Positions 1 through 11,493 of a stretch of DNA of 64,000 bases are shown here, piece after piece (position 1 is the stretch's first letter; each line of letters starts with the position of its first letter). The DNA comes from Clavulina sp. PMI_390 (taxonomy: Eukaryota; Basidiomycota; Agaricomycetes; Cantharellales; Hydnaceae), in contig WIDE01000066.1 in the NCBI GenBank assembly GCA_015039315.1, positions 107,088-171,087 of the forward strand, in the 5' to 3' direction. The position numbers and the translations under genes were made by a program. The notes beneath the pieces are model-generated. The model saw only the letters and a program-made list of their open reading frames with translations, did not search any database and was not told where the DNA came from.

Positions 1-724
1 TCCCGATGCCGATGATCCTCCAGTCGGTGGCAGTAGGTTCAGCGCCTTGGGATGGAACAGTCCAGAGTAGGCGGTATACCAAGGCGCTGGGAGGGTAGCG
101 GCCTGGGTGAAAGTCACGCTTGAGGGAATCTTGACGACTGCGGTGGTCTCAAGATTGGCTAGCTCTTGGAAGGCGGCGGATTCTCTGAGGGAGGATTATC
201 GGTTAGCCAAACGAATTATCTGAGTTGCAAACGTTGGCGCACGGGAAAGTCCAAGGCCTTGAGAGTACAGCGACACGATCTAAGGGACGAGTTCACATCA
301 CTATGGGATACACAGCTAAAGAGATCCAGAGGCGACGTACCACCGATCTTGAATCGATCTACGTCTGCTCCAACTTCCGTCACTGTTCCACTTCCATCCC
401 AGCCGAATGATAATGGCAGACGTCCGACTATATTATCAGTCCACTGCTTCTGGTCCGCGGGCTGGTGATAGAAAGCTGCGTGAGCGCTAAGTATAAATGA
501 CGATATCGAAGACTCACATTCAGCCCAGCGGCGCTAATTCGGACCTGGATCTTGCTTGGCACGGGTGAGGTCGTGGGGACCTGCGTTTGGACAAGAGGTT
601 GTCCGGCTTGTTCTTGTATGAGGGCGAGATGGGTGGAGGCTACCGATGCCATTGATGTAAGGGTGCGCGAGGAAAGTAGATTGCGAAGAGGTGTTATGAG
701 ATGTGCTCGTGAGATGAGGGACAT
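1..724 (-). CDS. Medium-chain zinc-type dehydrogenase / quinone-oxidoreductase-like protein, N-terminal part (partial)
   Basis: The minus strand encodes the start of an MDR-superfamily oxidoreductase, which normally reduces a carbonyl or enoyl bond with NAD(P)H. Readable exons are 518-724, 341-475, 243-289 and 1-184, the last running off the window. Family landmarks are ISAAGLN, LSFGWDGSGTVTEVG, RFKIGDRVAVL, AAFQELANLETTAVVKIP and the stretch SVTFTQAATLPAPWYTAY, the expected order of the GroES-like domain leading into the Rossmann fold. The first ~25 residues (MSLISRAHLITPLRNLLSSR) are basic and hydroxylated and could be a mitochondrial presequence. The 42-nt first intron (476-517) joins exons whose phases disagree by one base, so either the splice model is wrong or the allele is damaged. 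The exact substrate cannot be told. Confidence 0.75.
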
Positions 725-2065
725 GGCTCTGTCGAAGTGGACCTGGCCCCTTCTTATACTCGCACTTCGCTATTCTAACTTTGCTGCTGACAAAAAAAAG
801 CTCACATGCTAGTATAGTATAATCGTTGCCTAGTTATGGATGTCGTGAGCCAGCGTAAACACCAGCCGGTCATGAGCTGTGCTGAGTGATATCGTGTAGG
901 GAGCCATGGAAAAGGCTCGGTATTCAGTCATCTTGAAGATAAGAACAAGATTCTGTGGCCCACGCGATATGTTCGCTTTTTGGTAAATCAGGCGACAAAT
1001 CTACTGAGTCAGGCAAGTGGAGGAATGTGTTCACACGCTAATATACACTGAATCAAGCAAGAGGTTCCTTCTAAATATCTAACTTAGTTTGAACATATTC
1101 CACTAATATATGTATGGTCTGGCATGCACAAGGCGTTTGTGGAATCGCAATCCTTGCTGGGGGGTGGAACCAGGTGGCGAAAGGGCAAATGCTAGATGAG
1201 AAAAGGTTTTTGTCGATGGTGATGTCAGAGGAGATAATCATTGCGTGAATGTCAGAGCAGGTGGTGAATCACTTCGGTCATCGGGTCACCATGGCCGAAT
1301 GGGGAGTCAACACTCGCACGCTTACCAAAGTTCAGTCAGCCTATGTACATTTGGAGAGTAAGATGCCGACTCAGCCCACAACTCTACAGCTCTCGGTTCC
1401 GCCCAGGGTGATCGCCCAGCACCGTGGAGAGCTCGTCCGAATAAGGGTAATGGAACAGGCTTCGTCAATTGATGCATAGTGTATATCAATAATAAAGCGA
1501 GTTCTAGCCCTGTTTCTCCCAGTAGCCCAGACTATGAGCTAACGCGCGCTGTTCATCCATTCACTTTTCTCGACCAAGCCGGATTGCTTGCATGTAAATA
1601 GTTTCCGCTGAAGGCCGCAGTCACCGCCCCAATGTCTTGTGGTTCCACTGTAGCAGCTGTTTCGTCTCCGCGATCACACTCTCATCGCGCTCTTATCTTG
1701 TCCCTACAAGAGAATATCATGCAAATAAGTGGTCAGCCAGATGCTGTCCAATATACTGGGATATTTTGTCCAAAAGGATCCATCATTGGGCGCACTTGAC
1801 TATGAAGGGGCCGTAATTCCCATCTCAACCGCTCAAGAGGCCAGACCGCGCCAACGCACCTCAATCACCCAATTTTCGTGAAAGGTAGATGCAAGCAACT
1901 AAATTTGAATTGTCCTGCAGTAGTTGAGCTCCGATGCAATATCTTCCACATGGCAATAGGAACATATTACGGAAAGTGGTTGTTCTCGCGATGTTGAGTC
2001 GTATTTTCTCCTTCCATGAAATCAAGGTTGATTCTATTGTTGCAGAGCGATGGGTAGCCACAGAT
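725..2065. other. Intergenic stretch, no supported gene
   Basis: This 1.3-kb stretch lies between the dehydrogenase start and the end of the copper transporter gene. Short open frames occur on both strands (for example 1249-1479 on the plus strand), but none has a recognisable motif or plausible splice partners. It should hold the dehydrogenase promoter at its left end and the 3' UTR of the transporter at its right end. Confidence 0.5.
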
Positions 2066-3174
2066 TCAGCAACAAGCTGCCCCCGTCTCTCCATGTGCAG
2101 CTCCTCCTGTAGTAGGGCTTCCCACCACGGTGTCGGCGGCGAACATGATGTGCCCCGCTGTCCCACCACTGGTAATGCGTAGTTGTGTCATTCGGGGTGA
2201 GCATGGGTAGCGAGGTTGAAACACTCACAGGATTATAGCGAAGATAATGAAGCCACTAGGGAGGGGGATCAGCTCAAGAGAAAACTGTAGCATACAGTAG
2301 GGAGATTTTTGGGACGAGGAGCTTACTTGAAGTACATAGCGAGCAGCATGAGCATGTAAGCCGCACCAAATTGAACGAAGAAGAAACCACCGCGTACGAA
2401 CTGCTGATGCCATGTCGGGAACCTTGATTACCGTGACAAGAATGGTCGGAAACAATGCGTTGAGACCAAAGATTAGACAAAAGCTAGCTGGGGAATAAAT
2501 TGCAGGGAAAGATACCGGGCAGGGGATACAGCAGGTTGATTGCCGCGATTCTTGGCGTCGGGGTATTGCAATAAGCTCGCGCTCGGCGAGCCTCCAGCAA
2601 GTCTTGCGTTCTGAACCGAGATCCAGCGATCATAGTCCCGAGAAGCGCGGCGTACGCATTCGACCAGGGCAACGAGAATGAAAACGCAGATCACAGTGGC
2701 GGCGAAGGCTCCTAAGGAGGTTAATTGGATCAGCCAAGTAGTTTCGGAAGTAGTAAAAGTTGTGACACTGGGTTGCTCGTAAAATTGCGAGGGTGCAGAG
2801 TAGCATCTGGAATGCATGACATACCCTTGGACCGTATATGCCACTGCGTGCTCACAAAGCAGGCGTCGACCGTGTACCTATTAGAGAGCATGAGTAAATT
2901 TCTCGGCAAACTATGCTCGAAGGAAGGATGTGCGCACCAGTTCCACAGCTACAGGGTCATTCGTGGCAGTAGTAAAGAGTTCGGATACTTGTTAGGCGAG
3001 CTGTGACTCATTCATTGATAGACAGTGAGCTTACCATGTTGATCTGCCCGGGTAAGCATGCTGAGTTAGTGCCTTAACTCCTTCAGAATTGTGGTGTGGG
3101 TGGCCTACCTTGCATGCCGCTGAAGTACCACCAGATCCATCACCTCCACCCATAGATCCGCCACCCATATCCAT
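2066..3174 (-). CDS. Ctr-family copper transporter
   Basis: This encodes a 186-residue high-affinity copper transporter of the Ctr/SLC31 family, a trimeric channel moving Cu(I) across the plasma or vacuolar membrane. Eight exons are read: 3109-3174, 3035-3043, 2938-2948, 2825-2877, 2516-2711, 2327-2422, 2229-2255 and 2066-2168, and phases agree throughout. The N-terminus is Met/Gly-rich (MDMGGGSMGGGDGSGG). It is followed by the family block INMLWNWYTVDACF, then TM1 (AFAATVICVFILVALVE), TM2 with the MxxxM motif (MLLAM in YMLMLLAMYF) and TM3 with a perfect GxxxGxxxF (GGTAGHIMF). The tail ends in ACC, like the Cys-rich tails of many Ctr proteins. The 9- and 11-nt exons are very short. The start is the ATG opening the Met-rich segment. 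Confidence 0.9.
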
Positions 3175-4181
3175 TTGAAAGAAGACCTCTGAGTGAGTAA
3201 GGAAAAAGGGCAGTAGCGGGGTAAGCGTGGCTCACAGTTTCATGGGAGGGGTCGAGAGAGTTGTAGATATAGCATGTACATCGCAGTCCCGAGCCGGAAT
3301 GACGACCAGGTTCTTTTCAGCATAGAAAAAAGTTCGACGTACAATCACGGGACTACTGTGATGGAGCAAGCAGGCAAAAGTCCCAAGGCAACTTTACGAT
3401 GCAGAAAAATTCTTTCTCTGGTGAGTACTATATGATTCGGGCGCTTAGAGGCCTAACAAGCGATCCTGAGCATATTTTTCATGTAAAGCGCATACGGGCT
3501 TGCCGCCAAGCCCTTGTAACGATCTAGAAAAATTCTTTTACTCGTTTATAGTTGTTGATAGGAGCGAAAGGAAAAGCCACAGCTTAGCCGGAAAGGAGGC
3601 TTAAGTAGCCCATGATGCGGGAGGGGAGTTAGCCCTGGAGTGTGATATGCTGTTTTCGCGCCAATGCTGGCCCTGGCCCCAGATGTTTGTCGTCGATCAA
3701 AGATACACTGGCACACGAGGTACCCGAAGGTTGTGATGTGAATAGCATCCAAGAATAAATATTTCAGACCGATCAAAAGAAGGAAACAGTCGGTAAGGCG
3801 ATGGAAAGAGGCGACACATTGTCTCTTCATTGTCGAATGAGTTGCTGCCAAGGGCTGTGAACAAACCTCAGGTAACTGTCTGGTGTTGCCAGCGCAAGGC
3901 TTGAGCTTCGGAAGCATATTCCTGCCCGATATTACGATTAGGTGCAAGGGCTACACCCGGAGAATTCTTGTTTATGATAGAAGCGTGGATTTAGGATGAG
4001 CTACGAGCCACTGGAACGAGGCATCCTCTGTGTTGAGGTCGAGGCAAGGCCAAACAAATACTATTCAAATTCTCGGAGCGGTTTCCCTTACATATGCATG
4101 GGTTCTCTTTCATTGTGCTGCGGTACTGTGTAGGGTACGAGAAATAAAAAGCATGTCCACATATGCTACGGAACAGGGCCA
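3175..4181. promoter_or_regulatory. Promoter region of the copper transporter with a repeated 13-mer
   Basis: About 1 kb separates the transporter start from the F-box stop. The 13-mer AGAAAAATTCTTT occurs perfectly at 3403-3415 and 3526-3538, 229 and 352 bp upstream of the transporter ATG, and its core is nearly palindromic. Copper transporter genes are normally controlled by copper-sensing factors, so this repeat is a candidate binding site, but it does not match a motif I know. Open frames here (for example 3546-3947 minus) look like chance frames. Confidence 0.35.
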
Positions 4182-5749
4182 TCATGGTACTCCGCTGTCT
4201 GTAATCCGGAAATGTTTCACACGTCCAGCATACCAGTCGCCATATTCTCCGACCAACCGACTTGAAAGGGAGAGAGAACTAATGGTGCGCAAAGGACTAC
4301 CCATGGTCTCTAGGGTGTCAAAGGAGTTGCCTCTTTTCGAGGAGAGGAGCCGTGGCTCCAGGAGCGATCGAAGATGTCCAGCTGCCACAGCGTCAAATTC
4401 AGCATCTCGGTGTTGTAGGGATCGGATGGCGGGCACCTCCAGGCGAAGATTTTCGAGGTATATTGGTATTGCAGAGGAAGAGCCTGCGTTTGACGAGATG
4501 GAGCTCACGACGGATTCGGGGTCAATGAGTGCCAGCGAGAATGATTGTAACTGGGGTGATATTCGATGAAGCTACCAGGGAATATTGGATATACCGTGAG
4601 ATACGAACGGAGTTTACATAGGAGGTCATAACATACCACTGTCCTGATGGTTTGTTGACCAAGCGCCGCCTGTACCAATAATGGGCCGCTCATTGTCTCG
4701 TACTCTACCGACATCGCGGACAAGTTCGGGGTCATTATCACAGAGTCGATGATGTCGGTAGCCAAGGGGTGGCACTTGTGGAAGATAAGGGACTCTAGCG
4801 TATGAAGAACAATAGGCTCTCCATCGCGCGTTGCTCGTGGAGTAGTCATTCGGCGCAGCACTAGGTGCTTAAGAAGTGGCATCGTGCAATGGTTAAGCAT
4901 ATTGGTTAGGGAGATTTCGGAGATAGAGGACAGTATGAGAGATTCTAGAAAATTAAATGATGTCGCTATCCATAACCTTGCGTCGACCGCGTACAAATGA
5001 GCTTGCTTCGTTCGGTGTAAATATGGCAATATGCGCAATTCGGAGGTGTCGCTCCCCTCAAAAACCGTGATGGTTTCTAGAGAGATCATGCTGGCCGCTT
5101 CCGCACCCATTATGATAGAATGTGCTATCATCGGATGGCTGAATGTTATCTGGGAGATCTGAGCCGCGGTGTGAGGGAGGATTTCCACTGCGTCTAAGGG
5201 CCAAGGGATTTCAGTCTTCCCGTTACGGCCGTTTGGAAGAGACCATTTGAATTTGACGCTGCATTTGGTATGACGGGACCTTTGCGCAAACAAAGGAATG
5301 AGAGAGCATGCTTGGGAGGAGGATGCGACTGAGAGGTTGCTCCACAGGGTCGAGCTGCTCAAACTGACGGATCGCCAGCGGGAGCACACTTGGCTGATGC
5401 TCAAGCTCATCCCCCATGTATTGTCGTCGTCAGATGTCATGAGACATTGAAAAATTGCGAGGAGTATTTCGTTTGGGAGTGCAGAGATAGGATTAAGAGC
5501 CATCTCGAGCTGGTTCCTACGTAGTGCGACCGACAACCTGAATTTCTCTATGTTTTCGAAGACGGATTGAATGCACTCGAGAGTCTCTCGGGCATCCTGA
5601 ATTGCAGCTTCCACCTCGCGAGTGCGGGCATGTCTCGCAGACGGGGAAGGTTGGAGCAAGACCGGAGAATCATTTATCGGAGGTAATGGCGAGGAAAGCA
5701 GAGAGTTTACTGATTCCGACAGCGGGGACAGGTCGAGGAGAATACCCAT
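4182..5749 (-). CDS. F-box protein (first of five paralogs)
   Basis: Exons 4637-5749 and 4182-4550 join in phase 0 into a protein of about 493 residues. The F-box follows a short helical segment: MALNPISALPNEILLAIF, then ISQVCSRWRSVSLSSSTLWSNL. Such proteins bind Skp1 through the F-box and bring targets to an SCF ubiquitin ligase. The remainder is an irregular leucine-rich region like those in fungal F-box/LRR proteins. The small second exon carries the family tail (WYAGRVKHFRI). It shares the LIPLFAQRSRHTK block with the genes at 40834 and 43255. The longer open frame to 5764 begins with a non-ATG codon, so the ATG at 5749 is chosen. It is divergent from the PIG-Y-like gene with about 100 bp between starts. 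Confidence 0.85.
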
Positions 5750-5849
5750 TTGCCACGAGAGCAATGATGGTCCGCGAAAGAACGGGAGTTAAACGCCGGT
5801 GACTGTGACCGGATTTTCGCGTTACTGTCACAGAATTCTTGCCACCTCG

Positions 5850-6137
5850 ATGGGCGTCTCAATGGAGACTGCAGGCCGTGTTTTGATCCTTACGTCGGCG
5901 CTCTTTCTGGTTTTTGCATCATATATTACTCTCTTTCATGTGTGGCTCCCTCCTTCGGACTCCTCCGTGCGTTTTGTCCTCCTCGTCATCCGCAAGCCTC
6001 TGACGTCTGTCCTATAGTGGCTTCAGCTCTTCACGCGAGATGCTCATTATAAATACTTCGCACTTTTACTGGTCCCAACTGGAGCCTACTTTGTCATCGC
6101 GAACTGGGTGGGCTGGCAATACTATCGAAATGCTTGA
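5850..6137 (+). CDS. Small two-helix membrane protein, PIG-Y-like
   Basis: Two exons (5850-5966 and 6018-6137, phase 0, 51-nt intron) give a 78-residue protein. Residues about 7-30 form one hydrophobic helix (VLILTSALFLVFASYITLF). The second half has another helix (YFALLLVPTGAYFVIANWVG) ending in WQYYRNA. Small size, two helices, a Pro at the start of the second helix and a W-G-x-x-x-[YF]-[YF]-R-[NH] end recall PIG-Y/Eri1, a subunit of the GPI-N-acetylglucosaminyltransferase that starts GPI-anchor synthesis in the ER. Dpm2-type proteins have a similar topology and are the main alternative. The family assignment is inferred from pattern; the gene structure is better supported. Confidence 0.6.
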
Positions 6138-6382
6138 GTAGCATAGCACCATCAATCACAAACCCATAATTCGTGGGCCAGCAAGGACGACGCTGCCAAA
6201 CCTCGTGCAGCGATAGGGCCACGATAAGTCCCCAAGCCGGGTGTTATGAGGGAGGAGAAACTACCTTACTTTGCGAGTCCGCATATAGAGCGTGGCCGTG
6301 GCACGATGTTTCAAGCGAGCATGCATATGAAGATCCTTGGCACAATGGTATCCAAATACAAACGTCGTACAGAGTCGGATGC

Positions 6383-9300
6383 CTATCTGGGACCCGCATT
6401 CGAATTCGCTCGACTTCCTCTCCCTCCATTTGGGGCCACTCCTCCCCCTGGCGTCGTCCCTTCCGTCGGGGTAGCAGCACCCCCTCCCCAGCCCAACCCA
6501 CCCATCACATTCTGCATCGCTTCCCCTACTCCCACTCCTCCAATGGCAATGTTCGCCATGGAGAGCCCACGATTCTGTTGTGGCGCCTGTCGTACGCCAA
6601 ACAGGCGCACGTTAGTACCAAGCCAGATCCCAAGATAGGATGTCCCGTGGACGTAAAGCTCGCCCCAGATAAGGGACGAGAGCCATACGAGAGAGGCTTC
6701 GGACCACTGTGAAGAATGTATCAACAAGGTGTGAGGGCGATAGAAGAGAGAGGGGTGCGCACCTGAAAGCGGCGAGCCATGACGGGTGGTGGTGGTGGAA
6801 GGACATGCTGAATCGAAACAGAGCGCAAGAACTGTAACACAGCAGTGCTCGTCTGGGTGTTCAGCGAGGTCTGCATATCCATCACCTTGGGTAGGAGCTC
6901 CGAGATTACGAGCAGGATGGGATCAAGCGGTAGCCCTTGTTGCCACGATGTCACCTACGGTAGAGTAGATAGAGGTCCAGCGTCAGTTCTTCAGTGTTGT
7001 ATGCCGACGAGGATCCAAAATGTAGCAAGCAGATGCTATAAATAGAGTACGGACCCATTCTTGTGTTGGAACGAATCCATTACGCCCAACACCAGCGGCA
7101 GCCAGTCTTTCCAGTTCAGGATCCAGTCTCATCTGCATTACGCGCTGCTCTTCAGAGGACAAAGATATTGAGCCTGATGTCCTCGCACGCATCTTCCCTC
7201 GCGCCTTCTCCGACATCGTTGGTGGCGGGAGCGGCGACGGAGGCGTCCCTGACCGTTGGGTCGGGTCATTCATGGCGGCTTCGCTGTCCCCAGCATCGCT
7301 CCCCACAGCGCCAGCCCTCCGAGGTGGACTTCGGAGAGAAGCACGCTCAAGCTCAGAGACGAGCGCTGCCCCGCGCACCTCATCATCTTCGTCATCCGAG
7401 CCAGCATCGAAGATCTCTTCTCCTGTACCCGTCGAGTCTGTTCGTAATAACGAGACTTTCTCGGGTGGAGGTGGTGGGCCAGTCGTCGGAGCCTTTCCCT
7501 TAGCTTGGGCTCCAGTACCAGTGCGGCCAGCTTCCCTCTCTTCTTTCAATAGCTTCACCCTTCGTACCTCCTCGAGACCTTTTGCGAGCGTGAACGTCCC
7601 AAGCTCCTCAAAGTTCCTATGTGCTCTGAGAAGCGCATACGTCACGTTCGGGTTCTCCTGAAGCTGGTGGAATATAATACCATTCAGCGCTTCCAACATG
7701 AAGAAGACAAGCCGAGGGTGAGAGTCATCCGCGAGGAGGAAGAGTGGGTTTGAGAATGCCGTGAAGAGGTGGATGAGGCGATTGGAGGATTTGACGGTGA
7801 GGTGTTGGAGATAGGGAGCAGAGTTGGCGAGAGCGATGATCAGGGCAGGGTAGAGCGAGTTAAGAGAGCCTGAGGTAGTGGCAACTACGGAATAGATCGA
7901 CTAACAGCAGTGAATGGAACCGTTGAGTTTATGTAGCAGGAAAGAGTAGAGAGAAGAAGATAAGAACATACAGAGACGAAGAAATCCGCCGCTGTCCCGA
8001 TTGCGACCCACTTCTGCGGTATTGGTATACGAGTGGGCATCGGAGATTGCATCTGCTGCCCGAACCGCTTCTCAGCCGACAACGACTGCATGATGTAGGA
8101 GAGGGCGCGACATAGACCATGATGCTCTGTATGGGTGGAATGAGTGCTTATTCATATCATGACGATAAAACTGAATCTTACGGGGCTTATCCTTGTTCTC
8201 CAGGCAGTAGCATAGAAGGTATGCCGTTACGTCGAGTAATTTCTCAGACTCCAACAGGTATGCGCGGAATTTCTGATGACAAGGAGCATCAATATCGTCA
8301 CATTCCATAACAAGATGGTGAACGCACCTTATTGAGCTCAATCATTTTCCAGAAGAAGACAACTGGATGTTTAGGATGTAACAGTGAGAATCAGTCGACC
8401 AAAATGACAAGATGGAATACTGACAGGTCTCGAGGATGTACGGCACGGGCTTTCGAGATCCTGGCAAGAAGTTTGCCGTATTTGCTAGATCAGTCGCCAA
8501 TATCGATAAGATCCCGTCCAGCACAAAGTCAAAGTCTGACGTGCGATGCTATCAAATATCGAGGACATATAACCAAAGAACTCATCAGAGAGCAAGCCTC
8601 AAAAGAGAATCGCGAATCGCACATACCAATTTCGCGAGGAAGAAGCGGAATGAATTCGATTGTTGGGCAGATGTAGGCCCAGCAGCACCTCCAGGCGACA
8701 CGACCATCTCGCTCGGGGGCGCAGCATCGTCCACCTGATACTCCAACAACACACACAAAACGCCCAAGCAAAGCCCTACAAGCCCGCTCCTGCCCTCCTC
8801 ACCCTTCCTCGCCATGATCAAATGATTATACGGTACACGCTCAACCATACTGCCCAGATTCAAATTACTCGCTACCCCACCGCCTGCATTTCCCGAGCCA
8901 TCATGGTCCATCGCCGTGTTGAGTAACGAGCATAGAATGGAGAGGACGAGACGCCGCGAGGTGCTCTCGCTGTGCACGAGGTGGGCGGTCCATTTGTTTG
9001 GGCGCGCGAGCAGCTCATTTGGCGCGTGGTAGATCGTTTTGGAGAGGAGGATCAGAAGGAAGCGGAGGACTTCGGTTTTGGCGCTGTCGAGCGCAGAGGT
9101 AGAGCCAATAGAGGTCGTAGAACCAATGCCCTTGTCCCTTTAGCGAGAGAGTGTGAAATGTGAGAAGGAGAATATTGTCGTTGTTTCAGGAAAATTGGAA
9201 GGCATGAGAAGAATAATAACTCACCAAATTACGTATTGGATCTTGTGATGATCGACCTGTACGCTCGTTGGAATGGTGAATCCGCAGCAGAATAGCAGGT

Positions 9301-10207
9301 CAATCGTATAGCTGAATAGTTCTTCCGCTAATGATGGCTTCAGTTTCGTCTCGAGCTGAGGAGGAGGAGCGGACGCTGGCGGTGGATCATCCGAGGTGCT
9401 CGTCGCATTCGAGTTCGTCTGTGTGGGCGTCGTATCTTCGTCGTCATCGTCATCTTCGTCGATAACGAATTGAGGCTCTCCCTCCGAAGCAGCAGGATCT
9501 AGTGACGTCGGGACACCTGCCGCAGGTGATACAGGGGGTTGAACGACAGGCTGGCGTTTCCAAAAGAGCTCTTCTTCAAAAGTATCATCGGGGAGCTCAA
9601 AGATAACGGGGAGGATCCTGCCTAGAACCCGCAAGCAGTTGAGGACTTCCTTTGAGGGGTTTCGCTCGCCGGCACCTATAGTGCCTGAAGATGAGCCCCA
9701 TGAGGACGCGAATTTTGGGATGGCGGAAGCAAGGACAGAAGGTGGAGGTGAAGGAAACGTGTGGTCGATGAGGAGGTTCTTGAGCCGGCGCGATACTTCG
9801 CGGACAAGAGTTACGATGTTATGCGGAGCTTCGATGAGGGCGCGGCGAACTATGGAACAACGTAAAGAAAGGTCGAGTGGGTTCAACGCGATAGGCAGAA
9901 AAGATATTTGTAAAGACTCACTGTCTTGCGGCGTGATAAGAGTATAGACATCTGATGCGCTGTCGAATAGTAGCACGTACTATTGGGGTACGTATCATTT
10001 ATCATTTGACGCATCAGCACCATGCCTGTCACACACAGGGAGTACACCTCTGAAAGAAATATAGTAAAGACAGACCTGAGACCAGTACGCATCGTCTGTT
10101 TCTGCAATGGGAGCCTTCTCTGCCAGGCGGGCGATTCCACTCGGTTGCGTCCGGAAGGCGAGCTTTGGATCGTTTCCTATCAGACCGAGTGACTTTGGCA
10201 TGAACAT
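6383..10207 (-). CDS. HID1: HID1 family protein
   Basis: This multi-exon minus-strand gene (at least eight exons) encodes the fungal HID1/Dymeclin-type protein, a peripheral Golgi protein that in animals is needed for dense-core vesicle and trans-Golgi trafficking. Collinear blocks match the family: AETDDAYWSQ near the start; NCLRVLGRILPVIFE followed by an acidic loop; YTIDLLFCCGFTIP; IGSTTSIGSTS; VPYNHLIMARKGEEG; KLLDVTAYLLCYCLENKDKP; LVFFMLEALNGIIFHQ and YALLRAHRNFEELGTF. The C-terminus has FVPTQEWVTSW, HVLPPPPPVMARRFQ and SSLIWGELYVHGTSYLGIW, as in animal HID1 tails. A low-complexity Ser/Pro/acidic insert (around 7100-7450) and a Gly-rich tail are fungal additions. The start is taken at 10207; a second ATG lies two codons in. 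Exon edges in the middle were not all fixed. Confidence 0.88.
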
Positions 10208-10650
10208 CTTTAGACCGCTTTTTATGGCAGATGTTCCTCTTCTATCAGCACTGGGCTACAGCGGCCACGCACTGCAACAAACCCGCACAGTAGGTAATAA
10301 CTGTAGATGTTAATAGCCAGGTCCAGGGCGCAGTCAGGAACATGTTCGATCTTGTCGAAAGCGGTGACGCTTAACACGCCGGATTGAGGGCCTTGGGCGG
10401 GCAGCTAAAATCTCATGACAGACGATGGTGAGGGGAGTATCAGAGGTAGACAATCATCTGTATTATCGCGATGGACTAGACGATCGTCAAGATACATGGA
10501 GAAGGCAGATAGTAGCGACGATGGAACGCTCGAGCAACGATGCATGGAGATGGAGGCAGTGGTACAAGGTAATCAAGAAAGGAGAAAAATGGAGAGAGGA
10601 TTGATGGGTGCTAAAGATGGTATGCAAGTGCAAAAGATGGTGCCGCGGAA
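10208..10650. other. Spacer: HID1 promoter and eIF1 3' UTR
   Basis: About 440 bp lie between the HID1 start and the eIF1 stop, both genes on the minus strand. A plus-strand open frame (10415-10654) is antisense to the probable eIF1 3' UTR and has no recognisable content. Confidence 0.5.
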
Positions 10651-11292
10651 TTAAGCTCCGTGCAACTTGATCATGGACTTGGAGAGACCCTCTTCAGTGA
10701 GAAACTCTGCGATCTTGAGACGCTGATCGCCTTGAAGCTGGATGACTTGGCCAAGCTCTTCGTCTTCAACGAGGGTACCGTTGCACGCGAATTCCTATAA
10801 TTGGAATGAAAGTGGACAGGGTCCGATGGCCGACGTCAGCCCCATTGTTTTTGGCGCGCGCGTGGAGACACACAGCCGCAAAAGTCAACGACGACGACGA
10901 CGACGTACCTTCTTGAAAGCTTTGAGGAGTTTCTTAGGATCGTATTCTGGTGAAAGCGCGGGACGATTAGGAGGACAGATCGGGAGCAAAAATGCAATTA
11001 AAGGTATGAGTCAAACAATGACACACCTTTGGGAAGACCTTGGAGAGTGGTCAGAGTCTTACGACCATTACGCTGCTGGATACGAATGTGGATGTAGTTC
11101 TGCTGCGAGCCAACGTCACGAGTGAGATCCTCGCCGTCGTCCGCAAACGGGTCTATAATAGGAAAAATTTGACATCAACAGCGAGGGGCGGTGCCGCGAC
11201 GACAAACACGATGACTTGATCAGCGTGAAAGCCCCATGTTTTGCGCGTCATCGAAACGTACCGTTCTTAGTGAAGTTTTGGATCGCGCTCAT
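10651..11292 (-). CDS. SUI1: Translation initiation factor eIF1 (SUI1)
   Basis: Four exons (11262-11292, 11027-11152, 10909-10946, 10651-10794) splice in consistent phase into a 112-residue protein, the normal eIF1 length. It begins MSAIQNFTKNGDPFADD and continues with IHIRIQQRNGRKTLTTLQGL, EYDPKKLLKAFKKEFACNG and QLQGDQRLKIAEFL, ending SKSMIKLHGA. These are the diagnostic SUI1-domain blocks. eIF1 binds the 40S ribosomal subunit and enforces accurate start-codon selection. All four exons are too short to stand out as long open frames. It is divergent from the gene starting at 11494, with a shared 201-bp promoter. Confidence 0.97.
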
Positions 11293-11493
11293 ACGACGAT
11301 GAGAAGAACTACGGAGAGGCTTGTGGAACGGAGCGAGAGAGAGGAGGACGAGTGTGTTGCGAAACGGGGACAAGCGCGGAGTGGGGAGAGGAGGAAGAGA
11401 GGCAAGATCGCTTACTTAACCAACGCGGAAGCGCCCTGTCCTGTTTCCTTTTTGGGTCAGACCACTAAGCAAACCCATCGAGCTCAACCCTAC
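11293..11493. promoter_or_regulatory. Bidirectional promoter between eIF1 and rRNA-processing-like gene
   Basis: Only 201 bp separate the two divergent start codons, so the core promoters and 5' UTRs must overlap or abut. No clear TATA box is visible. Pairing a translation factor with a probable ribosome-biogenesis gene would allow co-regulation, which is an inference. Confidence 0.5.

Noticed and set aside
10415..10654. 79-codon plus-strand frame between HID1 and eIF1
   Set aside because: It is antisense to the eIF1 3' UTR and end, with no recognisable content.
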